From positions 86,811 through 150,810 of the IMG/VR virus record IMGVR_UViG_3300022933_000279: a stretch of DNA of 64,000 bases; one strand, written 5' to 3'. The notes beneath the pieces were generated by a model. It did no database searches, was not told where the DNA came from, and saw nothing but the letters and a program-made list of their open reading frames with translations. This document shows positions 1 through 10,700 of this stretch, piece after piece. This DNA is from a virus. A program made the translations under genes and the position numbers. The first letter of the stretch is position 1, and every line of letters begins with the position of its first letter.

Positions 1-1766
1 ATGCCACTGATCCAATTATGTTAGGAACATTGCCCGGTCGGCCTGATAAAGCATGTGATCCACGTGATGGTTTTAATGATCCCCGAACTTGGCAGCCCAA
101 ACCATTTCAAGTAGATGACAACGGTGCGGTTATTGAAGGATCAGTTGAATTTAAAGATGTGCCCCAATTTCCATTAAAATTGAATCGGGTTAGGGATAAG
201 GGCGTTGAAATTACAGAACGTACTGATGATCCTAATAAACATAAAGATAAAGATATTTGGGATTTTTCTTATAACTTTCCTAATATAAGATTTTTAAATG
301 AACCTACTACTCCTAGATTAGCTAGGGGTTTGCAGGATACATCAGCTAAAATTCTTAATAGAGTAAGACCAGGTCCTGGGCCTGCATCTGTAATGGTTGA
401 AGGTAATGCAGAGTCTCCTTTACAAAATAGAAGAGATGTAAAGATGGGCAAATTTGGTATTAGAGCTAGTGATTTTGCTGATAGGCCAACCTTCATGGAA
501 CCAGAGTCTGCATATGCCGCACAGTATCCTTATAATCATGTTCATCAGACTGAAAGTGGACATGTTATAGAAATGGATGATACTCCAACTGCGGAAAGAT
601 TGTCTTGGACACATAGATCAGGTGCCTACCGAGAAATGGGACCAGCAGGTGATGTTGTAGATAAAGCAACCAGAGATGCGTGGTCCTGTGTTTTGAGAAA
701 CTCATATGAACAAATAAGTGGTAATAAATTTTCTTCGATAGATTATGGATATGAATTAGCTGTGGCCGCTACAGGAGGAAAAGAAGATTATTGGCTTAGA
801 GTATGTGGTACTGGCGATGTTCATTTAGAAGCCGAAGAAGGTAACATTGAAATGTATACTAAAAACGGCGTAACTTTTATAAATGCGAAGCGAATTGAAT
901 TTAATGCTAAAGAATATATTAGAATGTCTGCTCCGCGGATTCAACAAACAAAATTTCCACGGAACAATCCGAGTTTAAATCCATCAGAAGCAGGAGATAA
1001 ATCAGGACAGGAAGTCGAGGTAGCAGGAAATCAATCAGAAAATGTTGGCGGTGCGAAAACAGTAAATGCTGGTCAAATTGGAATGAACACAATGGGACCT
1101 TTTACTACATCATGTCAAAGTGAATCAAAGAATATTTCTCATAGTTCAGAAACAACAGTTATGGGATTAAATATTCTTTTGGGTCAAGGTGCAGCCGGCT
1201 GGAGTACTGCAGTTCAAAATGGAATTATTAATTTAAGAAGTGCAGACGCCAAAGCTGGAACAGGTGGAATTTTACTTCATTTAAATGAATTACCAGTTTC
1301 CAGTCCGTCATCGGCAAAGTCATCAGCGGTTGGTTATTTGTCTATTATGCCTACTGATCCAATCTCGTCGGAAATTGAATTAGCTTCGACATTTGGTAAA
1401 GTTTCTATGAAAAATAAATTCGGTGAAATAGCATTAGAAGAAGCCCCAATGGGAACCGGAGGAAATCTAAAACTAGAGACAAATGGTGTAGGCGCTGAGA
1501 TGATGATGAAATCACCGATGGGAGGAATCAGTTTTGATGCAACGGGTAAGGTTAATATCTGGAATGAGGTAACTTCTTTAACGAACATAGTAAAAGTTCT
1601 CTTTAGACATCTTTTGGAACACACACACGGACATAATGATACTATTATGGGTACACCAAACCCAATGGCCGTAACATTACCAAACGCGTTGCAACCATGG
1701 TATACAGACTTACTTACAGAACAGGCTAAACTAGATGGCTTTTTTGCGCAAAACAAGGGTTTTTAA
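1..1766 (+). CDS. 5: Baseplate hub spike protein, gp5-like (5' end outside window)
   Basis: Central spike of the T4-type baseplate that punctures the outer membrane. The frame is open from the first bases (codons A-T-D-P-I precede the first ATG at 18) and that ATG has no ribosome site, so the gene begins upstream of the window. An OB-fold-type region near residues 170-215 (NHVHQTESGHVIEMDDTP, then a Tyr-rich stretch) is typical of gp5/VgrG hub proteins. A repetitive Gly/Asn/Ser-rich C-terminal half resembles the needle part, with a His-rich HLLEHTHGHND near the end. I see no lysozyme domain in the visible part, unlike T4 gp5; marine T4-like phages often lack it. It is followed by small and large baseplate genes and gp25, as in relatives. 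Confidence 0.8.
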   Translation, partial: ATDPIMLGTLPGRPDKACDPRDGFNDPRTWQPKPFQVDDNGAVIEGSVEFKDVPQFPLKLNRVRDKGVEITERTDDPNKHKDKDIWDFSYNFPNIRFLNEPTTPRLARGLQDTSAKILNRVRPGPGPASVMVEGNAESPLQNRRDVKMGKFGIRASDFADRPTFMEPESAYAAQYPYNHVHQTESGHVIEMDDTPTAERLSWTHRSGAYREMGPAGDVVDKATRDAWSCVLRNSYEQISGNKFSSIDYGYELAVAATGGKEDYWLRVCGTGDVHLEAEEGNIEMYTKNGVTFINAKRIEFNAKEYIRMSAPRIQQTKFPRNNPSLNPSEAGDKSGQEVEVAGNQSENVGGAKTVNAGQIGMNTMGPFTTSCQSESKNISHSSETTVMGLNILLGQGAAGWSTAVQNGIINLRSADAKAGTGGILLHLNELPVSSPSSAKSSAVGYLSIMPTDPISSEIELASTFGKVSMKNKFGEIALEEAPMGTGGNLKLETNGVGAEMMMKSPMGGISFDATGKVNIWNEVTSLTNIVKVLFRHLLEHTHGHNDTIMGTPNPMAVTLPNALQPWYTDLLTEQAKLDGFFAQNKGF

Positions 1767-1780
1767 ATAAAATAACTAAT

Positions 1781-1957
1781 ATGACAAATCAAACACAGTG
1801 GGAAAAAACAACACAATTAGTTCCTCATCCAAAGGTGTTAGAACTAATGAGCAAGTTAAAACAATTAAATGATCTCGAGACTAAATTGATGACAGAATTT
1901 AAAAATGCACTAGAAAAGCAAGCGCAAGAAGGGGATAATGGCGGAACAAGAAGCTGA
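1781..1957 (+). CDS. Small hypothetical protein, 58 aa
   Basis: Short open frame that fills the gap between the hub spike and the next large gene. It starts with ATG (MTNQTQWEKTTQLVPHPKVL) and ends with TGA at 1955-1957, overlapping the next gene start by 20 bases. The middle (ELMSKLKQLNDLETKLMTEF) is amphipathic and probably a short coiled coil. Tight packing between two baseplate genes suggests a real gene, perhaps a small baseplate or chaperone-like factor, but I recognise no family. Confidence 0.55.
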   Translation: MTNQTQWEKTTQLVPHPKVLELMSKLKQLNDLETKLMTEFKNALEKQAQEGDNGGTRS

Positions 1958-4900
1958 TCTAGATCAGCTTCTTTCCCGGAAAATGGTGGAACAAGAAGCT
2001 GATGAGTGGTCCTCTAGAAATTTAGGAGATATAGGTTATCTAAAGCACTTTTTTGAAGTAGCAGCAAAAGGTCTGGAACTTCATAAGGAGAACGCGGCAT
2101 TTATTAAGGAGGCTTATGAATTTAATAGGGCACTTGTATTTGCTAAGGTAGATCCATTATTTGCAGCATTAGATAAAATTTTTCAAGAAATTTTAAAACT
2201 ATTAGATGATCTCAGAGGTTTAGGTTTTTATTATCTACCTGTTCATTCAAAATCAATTGGTACATCTAATGAAGTACAAAGAAATCCTGTTACAGGTGGA
2301 CTATTGATTGGGGGTACATATTATGCAAAAGCAACCGCCAGTGGCATACCCGGAGAATACAAAAAAGCTAATGTTTTTCTAGGTGACACTCCAGCTACGG
2401 ATAAAGAAACAGGTGAACAAATATACGTAAAAGATACAGCATGGGAAGATCCATTTGATGCCGACGGCAACAGCACAGGAACAGAATTAACCTTAGAGAA
2501 TGCTTTTGTATATGCTAATGAGAAGTTAGGTTTAACGCAATTATCTCCAACTGGTATTTTACAAACAATTGATAGATCTTTTGACGATAAAAATGATGTC
2601 CCTAAAGGTAATACGGCTTTTACAACCGATACATCACAATTATTGTCAGAAGATTATTATCTATCAGGCCGGCCAATATTTTCAAATTCTGCAACGGTAG
2701 GTGGAATTATTATTATAATGGGAGCACCCTCTTTTGATAAATTTGGAGATATTTTAAAAACATTTAATAAATTTATTAATTTAGAAAGTTTTAATCAGTT
2801 AGTAGCTGATGTTAAGAAAATACTCAATCCGCCTGTCGTACATAGAATAAAGTTATCTTGGGTAAGCACCAAAACTATTGATGTGGATAGTGAGTCACCG
2901 GATTTTAATACACCGCCTTCACTTTCTGATGCTCCCGGCAAGAAAACTTATATAGAAAAAGATGATACCGTAGGTTCATTTTACAAGCACGATAAGAACG
3001 AAGATGGAACATACAAAAGCAATAGAGTTTTGAAGGCTACGGTAGGCAAATCAATAGCCCGAGTCACTAAAGTTATAACGACTGAAAACATGGTAATTGA
3101 AGATAGAGAAACGCTAGGCCATAAAGCAGATACTCATAATACCAATTTAACAGAAACAATGATTAAAAGGAATCATCAAGAAATAAAAATAGATAGAAAT
3201 TTGGTTCCTTATCAAAATCAAGAATTGGAAATTGCATATATGTCACCCGGCATGGAATTTAAAAAAGGTGATATTATTGTAGAAGCGATACCCATGACGG
3301 ACTCTGGAGGTACTCAAACCGCAACCGGAGATAAAATTGATCTTAATAAACAAAATGCGGGTGATCCAGGTAAAGACAATGATAAGGAATATGTTCAAGT
3401 CACTGAGGGTGAACTTATAGTCGGAAAAGTAGTGGATGAATTCTATGCAGATGCTTTACCTGAAAAACCAGATTGGAGAGGTAAAAGATTAGAAGAATTA
3501 ATTCCACCTTTAGGTTCAGTTTTAGATACTACTGAAGCACATGTAAGAAGTATATTCGCAACTATTAAAAACTATCAGGCCAGTCTAGATCCGATTATAA
3601 AATACTTAGATGGGAAAATGGATGAACTTACGGCATTCAGTAATGAAATTGAAGAATTATTAGAATTATTTGCTGTAGGTATTCCCGCGCTTGGTATGTA
3701 CACATTATACTTGAATCCCCAATTAGGGGGCACAGCTCGTTTCAGAGAAAGAATGATGGGTGCAGGAGGACCTGATAAGCCACCTGAAAATTTAAAATTT
3801 TGTGCCGGTGTTTGTTTTTTAGGTGGTGGACCAACAGGAGGACCATTAGTTAAATCTCTTGATTTTCTTGCGTTGATGCTAGGAATGAGAAAGCCGACAG
3901 AGGAAGAGGCAGTTGCGCAATCTAGATTGGAAGAATTGGCGACTCCGCTTTTTGATGAAACAAAAACATATATGGCCGGAGATAAAATTTATTATAAGGG
4001 CGTTAATTATATTTGTTTAGTTAATTATACAACTGGCGAAGAACCTATAATAAAAGATCTGAATGATGAAAATGTGATTAATGCAGCATATTGGGAAAGA
4101 CTAGGAGAAGCTGGAGTTAAGGATGAACAAGTTACAGTTGGAGATGCAAGAACTCCTGAAGAAATAAGAAAAGCCAAAATAGATTTTTTGAAAGATACTA
4201 AAAAGGCTTTAGGTGATATTTTAGTTAAATTAAATGGGGCTTCACCTGGTGCATCAAGTTTAAGAAAGAAGATTATGGATGTTCCTCTTTATGGAGCAAT
4301 GGATCCACTGCAATCACCACCAGCGTTTATTTCATCTGGTGCAAATGAATCCACTTTTAATGATCTTCTAAACTTAAGAGATATGGATTTAGAAGAGTTA
4401 GATTTATTGGTTTATAGAATCACAGAAATGTTGGTTTCAGTGGAAATTACAATGATTCAAGAAACACCAGATGTAGACACAGAACCTGGTAGTTTTAGAT
4501 CAAAAGGGAAATCGTTACTTATTTTAAAAGGTGAATTTATAGATGAAGTTGATGATTTTGAAGGGGGACAAAGAAAGGTTAAACCAAATACAACTATTAC
4601 TATTCTTGATCCTCTCAATCCAGGTTCTGGTTCAACAAGAACTGTAGAACGTATGTCAAATACAACAGTGGCCGTTCTTAATGAACCATTTGAACCAGAT
4701 ATAGAAACTGCACTGGCTTATGATGTAATTTTAACTGATCAAAATGAAACTGAATATAAGTATAAGTCCGAATATAGAGCAAATAATACACACTATTATC
4801 ATCCAGGATATAGATTACGTGAATTTGAAGCCAAGGCAAATACTATTTCAACTTATTCAAAAGTTGATGTAGCGGGTAATTATATAGATATACCTGAGTA

Positions 4901-5399
4901 TGAAGCCGGGAACCCGAAAGGTTCCGGGTTCGACAACAAACCGCGAAATGTTAATGAATACCCGCTTGGTACCATTATAGAAATAAATGGAACTGTACCA
5001 CAATCAGAAGGATATGTTGGTGGGGGTGGAATAGAAGTATTATTAGAAGAAGAAGAACAGGTGGCAGAGACATGGAATGCGATTGGTGTTTCACAGGATG
5101 ATGTCTTAATTGTAACTCTTGATACAGGAGTATTTACTAAGTATATTCAAGAAGTTCTTGATGATACACATATAGCAATTGATTCCGCCATTCAAGCAGG
5201 GGGAGATGCTCCGTATCAAACCTTGTTATATCATTCTGATTGGGATTTTGAATTATCAATCGGCAAAAAACAAGTAAAGGCCCAAGACGATAAGATACAG
5301 AGTAGTAAGAATAAATTTCTTGATTATTTGAATGATATTAATGCTCAGGCAGATGAGATTTATGATTACTTGGATAAATTGAATAACGAGGGTTGGTAA
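1938..5399 (+). CDS. Large baseplate-associated structural protein, 1153 aa
   Basis: Large virion protein lying between the hub spike and gp25, a position where marine T4-like phages carry a big structural gene without a T4 counterpart. The N-terminus (residues 1-100) is acidic and helical. Around residues 675-725 there is a module YMAGDKIYYKGVNYICLVNY followed about 25 residues later by AAYWERLG. This has the spacing of aromatic residues seen in CBM5/12-like (chitin-binding type) modules found in many phage fibres. The C-terminus (about 1105-1153) is a predicted coiled coil with repeated Lys/Asp and Leu. ATG at 1938 overlaps the small upstream frame. A role in the baseplate or in surface binding is inferred from position and the module. 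Confidence 0.55.
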   Translation: MAEQEADLDQLLSRKMVEQEADEWSSRNLGDIGYLKHFFEVAAKGLELHKENAAFIKEAYEFNRALVFAKVDPLFAALDKIFQEILKLLDDLRGLGFYYLPVHSKSIGTSNEVQRNPVTGGLLIGGTYYAKATASGIPGEYKKANVFLGDTPATDKETGEQIYVKDTAWEDPFDADGNSTGTELTLENAFVYANEKLGLTQLSPTGILQTIDRSFDDKNDVPKGNTAFTTDTSQLLSEDYYLSGRPIFSNSATVGGIIIIMGAPSFDKFGDILKTFNKFINLESFNQLVADVKKILNPPVVHRIKLSWVSTKTIDVDSESPDFNTPPSLSDAPGKKTYIEKDDTVGSFYKHDKNEDGTYKSNRVLKATVGKSIARVTKVITTENMVIEDRETLGHKADTHNTNLTETMIKRNHQEIKIDRNLVPYQNQELEIAYMSPGMEFKKGDIIVEAIPMTDSGGTQTATGDKIDLNKQNAGDPGKDNDKEYVQVTEGELIVGKVVDEFYADALPEKPDWRGKRLEELIPPLGSVLDTTEAHVRSIFATIKNYQASLDPIIKYLDGKMDELTAFSNEIEELLELFAVGIPALGMYTLYLNPQLGGTARFRERMMGAGGPDKPPENLKFCAGVCFLGGGPTGGPLVKSLDFLALMLGMRKPTEEEAVAQSRLEELATPLFDETKTYMAGDKIYYKGVNYICLVNYTTGEEPIIKDLNDENVINAAYWERLGEAGVKDEQVTVGDARTPEEIRKAKIDFLKDTKKALGDILVKLNGASPGASSLRKKIMDVPLYGAMDPLQSPPAFISSGANESTFNDLLNLRDMDLEELDLLVYRITEMLVSVEITMIQETPDVDTEPGSFRSKGKSLLILKGEFIDEVDDFEGGQRKVKPNTTITILDPLNPGSGSTRTVERMSNTTVAVLNEPFEPDIETALAYDVILTDQNETEYKYKSEYRANNTHYYHPGYRLREFEAKANTISTYSKVDVAGNYIDIPEYEAGNPKGSGFDNKPRNVNEYPLGTIIEINGTVPQSEGYVGGGGIEVLLEEEEQVAETWNAIGVSQDDVLIVTLDTGVFTKYIQEVLDDTHIAIDSAIQAGGDAPYQTLLYHSDWDFELSIGKKQVKAQDDKIQSSKNKFLDYLNDINAQADEIYDYLDKLNNEGW

Positions 5400-5407
5400 T
5401 ATAAATA
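5400..5407 (+). promoter_or_regulatory. Late promoter TATAAATA
   Basis: Exact box directly after the stop of the 1153-aa gene and 19 bases before the gp25 ATG. Confidence 0.75.
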
Positions 5408-5426
5408 GATTAAATAAGGAACATCT

Positions 5427-5849
5427 ATGGCACAAACACGATACACAGAAATAGAGTATGATGAAAAAACTGGCGCAACTATCTATTCTGATGTTGATAT
5501 ATCTTTTAAAGCTCATCCTGTAACAGGTGATATTATTAAAACAAAGAATGCGACTGTGATAAAACAATCTATGCGTCAGATATTACAAACAAGAGCAAAT
5601 GAAAGATTGGGTCATCCTGAAATTGGCGCAGGTGTTCAAGAATTATTATTCGAACCAATGAATCAATTAACAGAAAATAGACTCGTTAGAAAAATTGCAG
5701 ACTCTTTAAGAATGTTAGAACCTCGGGCTACAATAAGGGATATAATTGTAATGGGTGATCCAGATAAAAATGCTTATAGGATAAAAATTATTTTTACGAT
5801 GTTAGGGCAACAAACCGACGAAATTTTCGAAACTTATACGTATAGGTAA
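5427..5849 (+). CDS. 25: Baseplate wedge subunit gp25
   Basis: Small wedge protein of the GPW/gp25 family that nucleates sheath attachment at the baseplate. At 140 aa it has the family's usual length. The diagnostic block DISFKAHPVTGDI is followed by VIKQSMRQILQTRANERL and then the GHPEIGAGVQELLFEP motif. The C-terminal half has the expected beta strands (YRIKIIFTML). A TATAAATA late promoter lies 19 bases upstream of the ATG. The older name 'gp25-like lysozyme' does not imply an enzyme here. gp6 follows three bases downstream, as in T4-like genomes. Confidence 0.95.
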   Translation: MAQTRYTEIEYDEKTGATIYSDVDISFKAHPVTGDIIKTKNATVIKQSMRQILQTRANERLGHPEIGAGVQELLFEPMNQLTENRLVRKIADSLRMLEPRATIRDIIVMGDPDKNAYRIKIIFTMLGQQTDEIFETYTYR

Positions 5850-5852
5850 GTA

Positions 5853-7739
5853 ATGGCAACAGATGTAGCGAAATTAAATGTTTCAGAACTGGACATGCCG
5901 GCTATCAAATCCAACATGATAGCCTTTTTAAAAAGTCAAAGTGAATTCGCAAATTTTGACTTTGCAGGTTCAGGATTGGATGTAATAATGGATATGCTAG
6001 CATATAATACTTATTATAATTCATTTTATTTAAATATGTTAGCAAATGAAATGTTTTTAGATACTGCGGAACTTAGAAATTCTGTTGTACAGAAAGCCAA
6101 ACAGATGGGTTATACACCTCGATCTGTTCAAGGAACAAAGGCAATAGTTACATTGCAGATAACTCCTAGTGATCAAGCAACCACAATGGTTGTAGAAAAA
6201 GATAAAAGATTTTCTGCTACTATAGATCAGGACAAATATATTTTTACTACTGCGGATTCGTATAATGCTATAATTGGTTCCAATGGAAGATTCACGGTTC
6301 CCGATGTACAGTTGAATCAAGGTATAAGGTTAACTCACAAATATGCAGTTGATTATTCTAACAAAGAGCAAAAATTTCTTTTACCTAATCCACAGACTGA
6401 TGTTACAACATTAGAGGTTACTGTAAAGGCTTCACCGACTTCTACAATTATAGATACCTATACAAAGGTAACAGACACAGTTAAAGTAACAGCAACATCT
6501 AAAGTATTTTTCTTATATGAAGAATTTGATGGTAGATATGAAGTACAATTTGGAGATAATAAAGTAGGAGCGCGTCCAGCTGATGGAAGCCAAGTTATTT
6601 TAACAACAAATATTTCTGATGGCCAAGTTACAAATAAAGCCGCAACTTTTCAAGCTATTGATTTAATAGGAGGATATGCGGATGTTCAAGTAGTAACTAC
6701 AACCGCTGGTTATGGTGGTGCTGTAAGGGAATCAATAGAAGAAATAAAATACGGTGCGCCTAAATTATATGAAACTCAAAATAGAGCAGTTACATTAAAT
6801 GATTATAAAAGAATTGTAGAAAATGAATGGGTTAATGCAGAGTCAGTAACATGTTGGGGCGGAGAACAAAATGATCCGCCAAGATATGGAAAAGCGTATA
6901 TTGCAGTAAAACCCAAGAGTGGATTATACTTAACATCAAAAGATAAAAATGCAATTAAAACTGATATATTATTAAGAAAGAATATGGTTTCTGTAACACC
7001 AGAGATTGTTGCTCCTGATTATCTTTATCTAAAAATTACTTCAGATGTTAGATATGATCCAAATAAAACTATTCAATCTGCAGATCAAATAGGATCAAAT
7101 ATTGTTAATGTGGCTCTAAATTATAATCAAAATGAATTAGGAAAATTTGATTTGAGATTCAGGTATTCACGATTAACTACTTTAATTGATAATACAGATC
7201 CAGCCATTTTAAATAACCAAACAACTGTTCTTTTATTTAAGAGATTGGTGGTAGAATTAGCACAAGCTTTCAACTACGCACAGAATTTTTCGAATCAATT
7301 AAAATATCCATACGTTGGTTATAAAGGAACATTGACTTCTTCAAAATTTCAATATATTAATGAATCAACAGAAGTTGTAGAAACTGGATGTACATTATCT
7401 GATGCAGATGGTATTATTCAAGTTGTAAAAGAAGCAGCCGGCGAAGTTGCAGTTATTAATACTAATGTTGGGACGTTAGATTATACTACAGGTAAGATGA
7501 CTTTGGTATCATTTAAACCTATAACAGTTGAAGCTGTTGTAAATAATAATACAATTGAAATATTTGTGCAAACTAATGTATTGGATATAACACCTATAAG
7601 AGAACAAGTTATTATAGTTGAAAAGAAAGATATCCAAATTAATATGATGACCGATACTTCATTAAGTACAGGTGATTTCCAAATGGCAACATCTGATGAA
7701 ACCCCCGCGCAGGTAATTTTTGGAGCTAATACTGCATAA
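5853..7739 (+). CDS. 6: Baseplate wedge subunit gp6
   Basis: Wedge protein that forms the continuous inner ring of the T4 baseplate (gpJ-like family). The 628-aa length matches T4 gp6 (about 660). The N-terminus shows the conserved pattern of an isolated helix followed by SGLDVIMDMLAYNTYYNSFY and LNMLANEMFLDTAELRNSV, then MGYTPRS. Mid-protein GYGGAVRESIEEIKYGAPK and the NDYKRIV block are also typical. It lies directly after gp25, and its stop TAA overlaps the next gene's ATG by one base, consistent with translational coupling. Confidence 0.95.
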   Translation: MATDVAKLNVSELDMPAIKSNMIAFLKSQSEFANFDFAGSGLDVIMDMLAYNTYYNSFYLNMLANEMFLDTAELRNSVVQKAKQMGYTPRSVQGTKAIVTLQITPSDQATTMVVEKDKRFSATIDQDKYIFTTADSYNAIIGSNGRFTVPDVQLNQGIRLTHKYAVDYSNKEQKFLLPNPQTDVTTLEVTVKASPTSTIIDTYTKVTDTVKVTATSKVFFLYEEFDGRYEVQFGDNKVGARPADGSQVILTTNISDGQVTNKAATFQAIDLIGGYADVQVVTTTAGYGGAVRESIEEIKYGAPKLYETQNRAVTLNDYKRIVENEWVNAESVTCWGGEQNDPPRYGKAYIAVKPKSGLYLTSKDKNAIKTDILLRKNMVSVTPEIVAPDYLYLKITSDVRYDPNKTIQSADQIGSNIVNVALNYNQNELGKFDLRFRYSRLTTLIDNTDPAILNNQTTVLLFKRLVVELAQAFNYAQNFSNQLKYPYVGYKGTLTSSKFQYINESTEVVETGCTLSDADGIIQVVKEAAGEVAVINTNVGTLDYTTGKMTLVSFKPITVEAVVNNNTIEIFVQTNVLDITPIREQVIIVEKKDIQINMMTDTSLSTGDFQMATSDETPAQVIFGANTA

Positions 7740-10700
7740 TGGCTGATAACAGAATATCTGAAATAATACAAAATCAATTACCATCCTTCTTTACTGAAGA
7801 AGGTAGTAATCTCCCTGTCTTTATGACAAAGTATTTTGAATTTTTAGAATCCTACCAAATAGAATATACTGATTTAGAATTAGACGAATATAATATTGTC
7901 CAAGAGGATGATGACGGCGCATATTATGTTCGAGGGACTGCTATAGATCAAAGAGAACTTGTTTACGAACCTTCAGATGGTGCAGAGTCAACTGATGCCG
8001 GATTGCAATATGGACACTTTTATCCTGTTTATGGAAATAAGGCACCTGCTATAGCCGCTTCTGATGATGGTACAATTTATGAATTAGAATTAGAAGAGTT
8101 AAGGGGTAATGTATTTTATATGCCGAGAAAAGGCGGAGCAAATGGTGGTAACTATGGTATAGCAATAAAAGATCCTCCTAGCACCTCATATACTGCATAT
8201 ACAGCCGCTTCTAGAATTGTAAAGGAAGATTCACCAGAAGATGGGAAAGCTAATACAGAAATTATAGTTGAATCGGAAAGAGGAGAAGATGCTACATTTG
8301 CTATTGGTGAAGTAATTATAGGCGCTACATCTGGTGCTCAACTTATAGTAACTGGTTATCAAAGAAAAAACGAACCTGCTGGTAAATTTTTAGAAACAGC
8401 AAATACCGCATCTCCAAAATATAATTTAGATCCACATCTATTATTCGCACGTCCTATTAATGGAAGAGTATTGATACACGGAGAATCTATTAGAGGTAGA
8501 TTGACACGTGCAAAAGCTACAGTAGGTGAAACAGATAAAGATTTATTGAGAAATCCTCTTCGAGGTGCTGCCGATATAGATTTAATGACTGATGTTGATG
8601 CGGCTGACAACTACATGTTACAACAATTCAGGGAAGATTTCTTATCAAATATTCCTTTTGATGCAATTGGAGATTTAAGACAAGCGATTAAAACAGCAAG
8701 GGATATCTATAGAAGCAGAGGTACAGAAGATTCTTTTCTTTGGTTATGGAGAACAGTATATGGATCAGATCAACTAAGTTTTATATATCCAAAAGAAAGA
8801 TTATTGAGACCTTCCGATGGTACCTGGAGTTCTGCAAAATCTGTTAAATTATATACCGGTACCGCTATAAACCCAGATGAATTTAATAGTAAAGTTATTA
8901 AAGGTCAAGATTCTCAAGCTACAGCAACTGTTGATAATTCTATTGCATATATTGAAGGATCGACCGCAGTAACAGAATTATATTTAACAGATTATGTTAA
9001 AGGGTATGATGCTCGTTTTGATATCTATTCTGATTTTCAACCCGGCGAAAAAATAGCAACGATTGAAGCATTTGTTGATACTGAAGCTGGGCTTTCGGAA
9101 CTTATGAATAGTCCTGATTCTTCTGATGCTGTGAAAGCAATGGCATTTCCGGCAGGTTCTTCTAGAGGAGATTGTATTGCTGTTATTGGTGATATTACAA
9201 TTGTAAGCGCCGGTACAGGTTATAAGGTTAATGATGAATTAGTAATAAAAGGAGGTCCCGGACAAGGTGCTTCAGCACGTGTATCCGCAACCGCTAATGG
9301 CGCAATTGATGAGATTATTGTAGATGATGGCGGTAATGGATATATGGGCGGTGAAATGTTAATAGTTGATAGTGCCGGCACACTGGGCACCAATCATACT
9401 GGCGCTATTCGCGGAATTCTAGAAACAGGAACATTTAGAGATTCTAATTCAACAATTGATAAAGTTATTTCAACTGCAAATGGTGGTTCAGCTGCTTCCG
9501 CTATTTCATTAAATGCATTTTCATTTTCTGTTGATGATCCAGGCGATGTAAGATATCCCGAAAATATTAATACACATTTTAGTTCAAGTAATTCAACTAC
9601 TTGGGTTGCTGAAGTAACAAATCAAGATACTGAAGATGGCGGCGCTAATATTTTACTTGAAGAAGGTGACGGATTAATTTTAATAGATAGTACAGATGGC
9701 TCAGCAGATGCTGGTGATAATATTCTTTTTCATACAAAGAATTTTGAAGATGATATTCAATCAGGCTATTATGTATATGATTCTAAAACAGGAACTAAAG
9801 GAACAATTGCTGGGCCATCAGTAAACACTACATGTTTTGTTTATGTAATTGAGAGTGAATCGGCGGCTAACTTTGTTGAAAATAGTTATGGTGATTTATA
9901 CTATAGTGCAAACGCTACAGCAGTTCCTGGGAAATCCCAAATGTTTCAAATTGCTTCAATTAAACCAGCAAGTTATTATGAAACAAATCAATTAGGAGAT
10001 AATACTTATTCTATTGATAGCTATTACGGAGCAACAAAATATACCTATACTTCTTTTGGTGCAATTGCGAATGTACAGGTTATAACTACTGGAATTGATT
10101 ATTTAAAAGGCCCAAGTTATGAAGCATCTAATCAAACTATATTAGGAAAGAAGGCATATGAGTTTGAAGATCCTATTACTGGAAAAAATACTGCTGAATT
10201 ATCATATTTAAATTTTGCAGAAAATGTTCAGGGGAAATATAGATTTGGTGAATATGTTATCGGACAGACTTCAGGTAAAAAAGCTCAAGTAGTACAGCCA
10301 TATGTTAATTCATCGGCGAATTCTACTGCTAGTTCAATGAAAGTGAAAGAAGTAGATACAACATTTTCTCTTGAAGACGAAAGTGTTATTTTAAGCGGAT
10401 TAGGAACATTTGAGAATAATACTTCTGCTCTTTATTCTTTTTCTACTAAGGGTGTAGGTGGTGCTGTTGTTATAGCATCAAATGGAAATGAAACTTGGGA
10501 TAATCAAACAGGTGATACTGGTAATAATACTCTTTCTATTGAATCTTCAAATACAATATATGGATCATATAGTGGTAAGATTGCTGTTAATGATCAATTG
10601 GAAACATATGTTGGACTTAAGGGTTTAAATAATAGTACAGGTGCTGACTATGAGAATTTATTAAATGCCGGTAATGAATATATTGGAAGAATAAGTTTTA

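Noticed and set aside
269-1756. Minus-strand open frames opposite the hub spike, and similar ones along the window
   Set aside because: They lie wholly opposite well-supported + strand genes, have no ribosome sites in sensible places, and give low-complexity products.
5427-5849. Lysozyme activity for gp25
   Set aside because: The name is historical; the protein is a structural wedge subunit and shows no glycosidase site.
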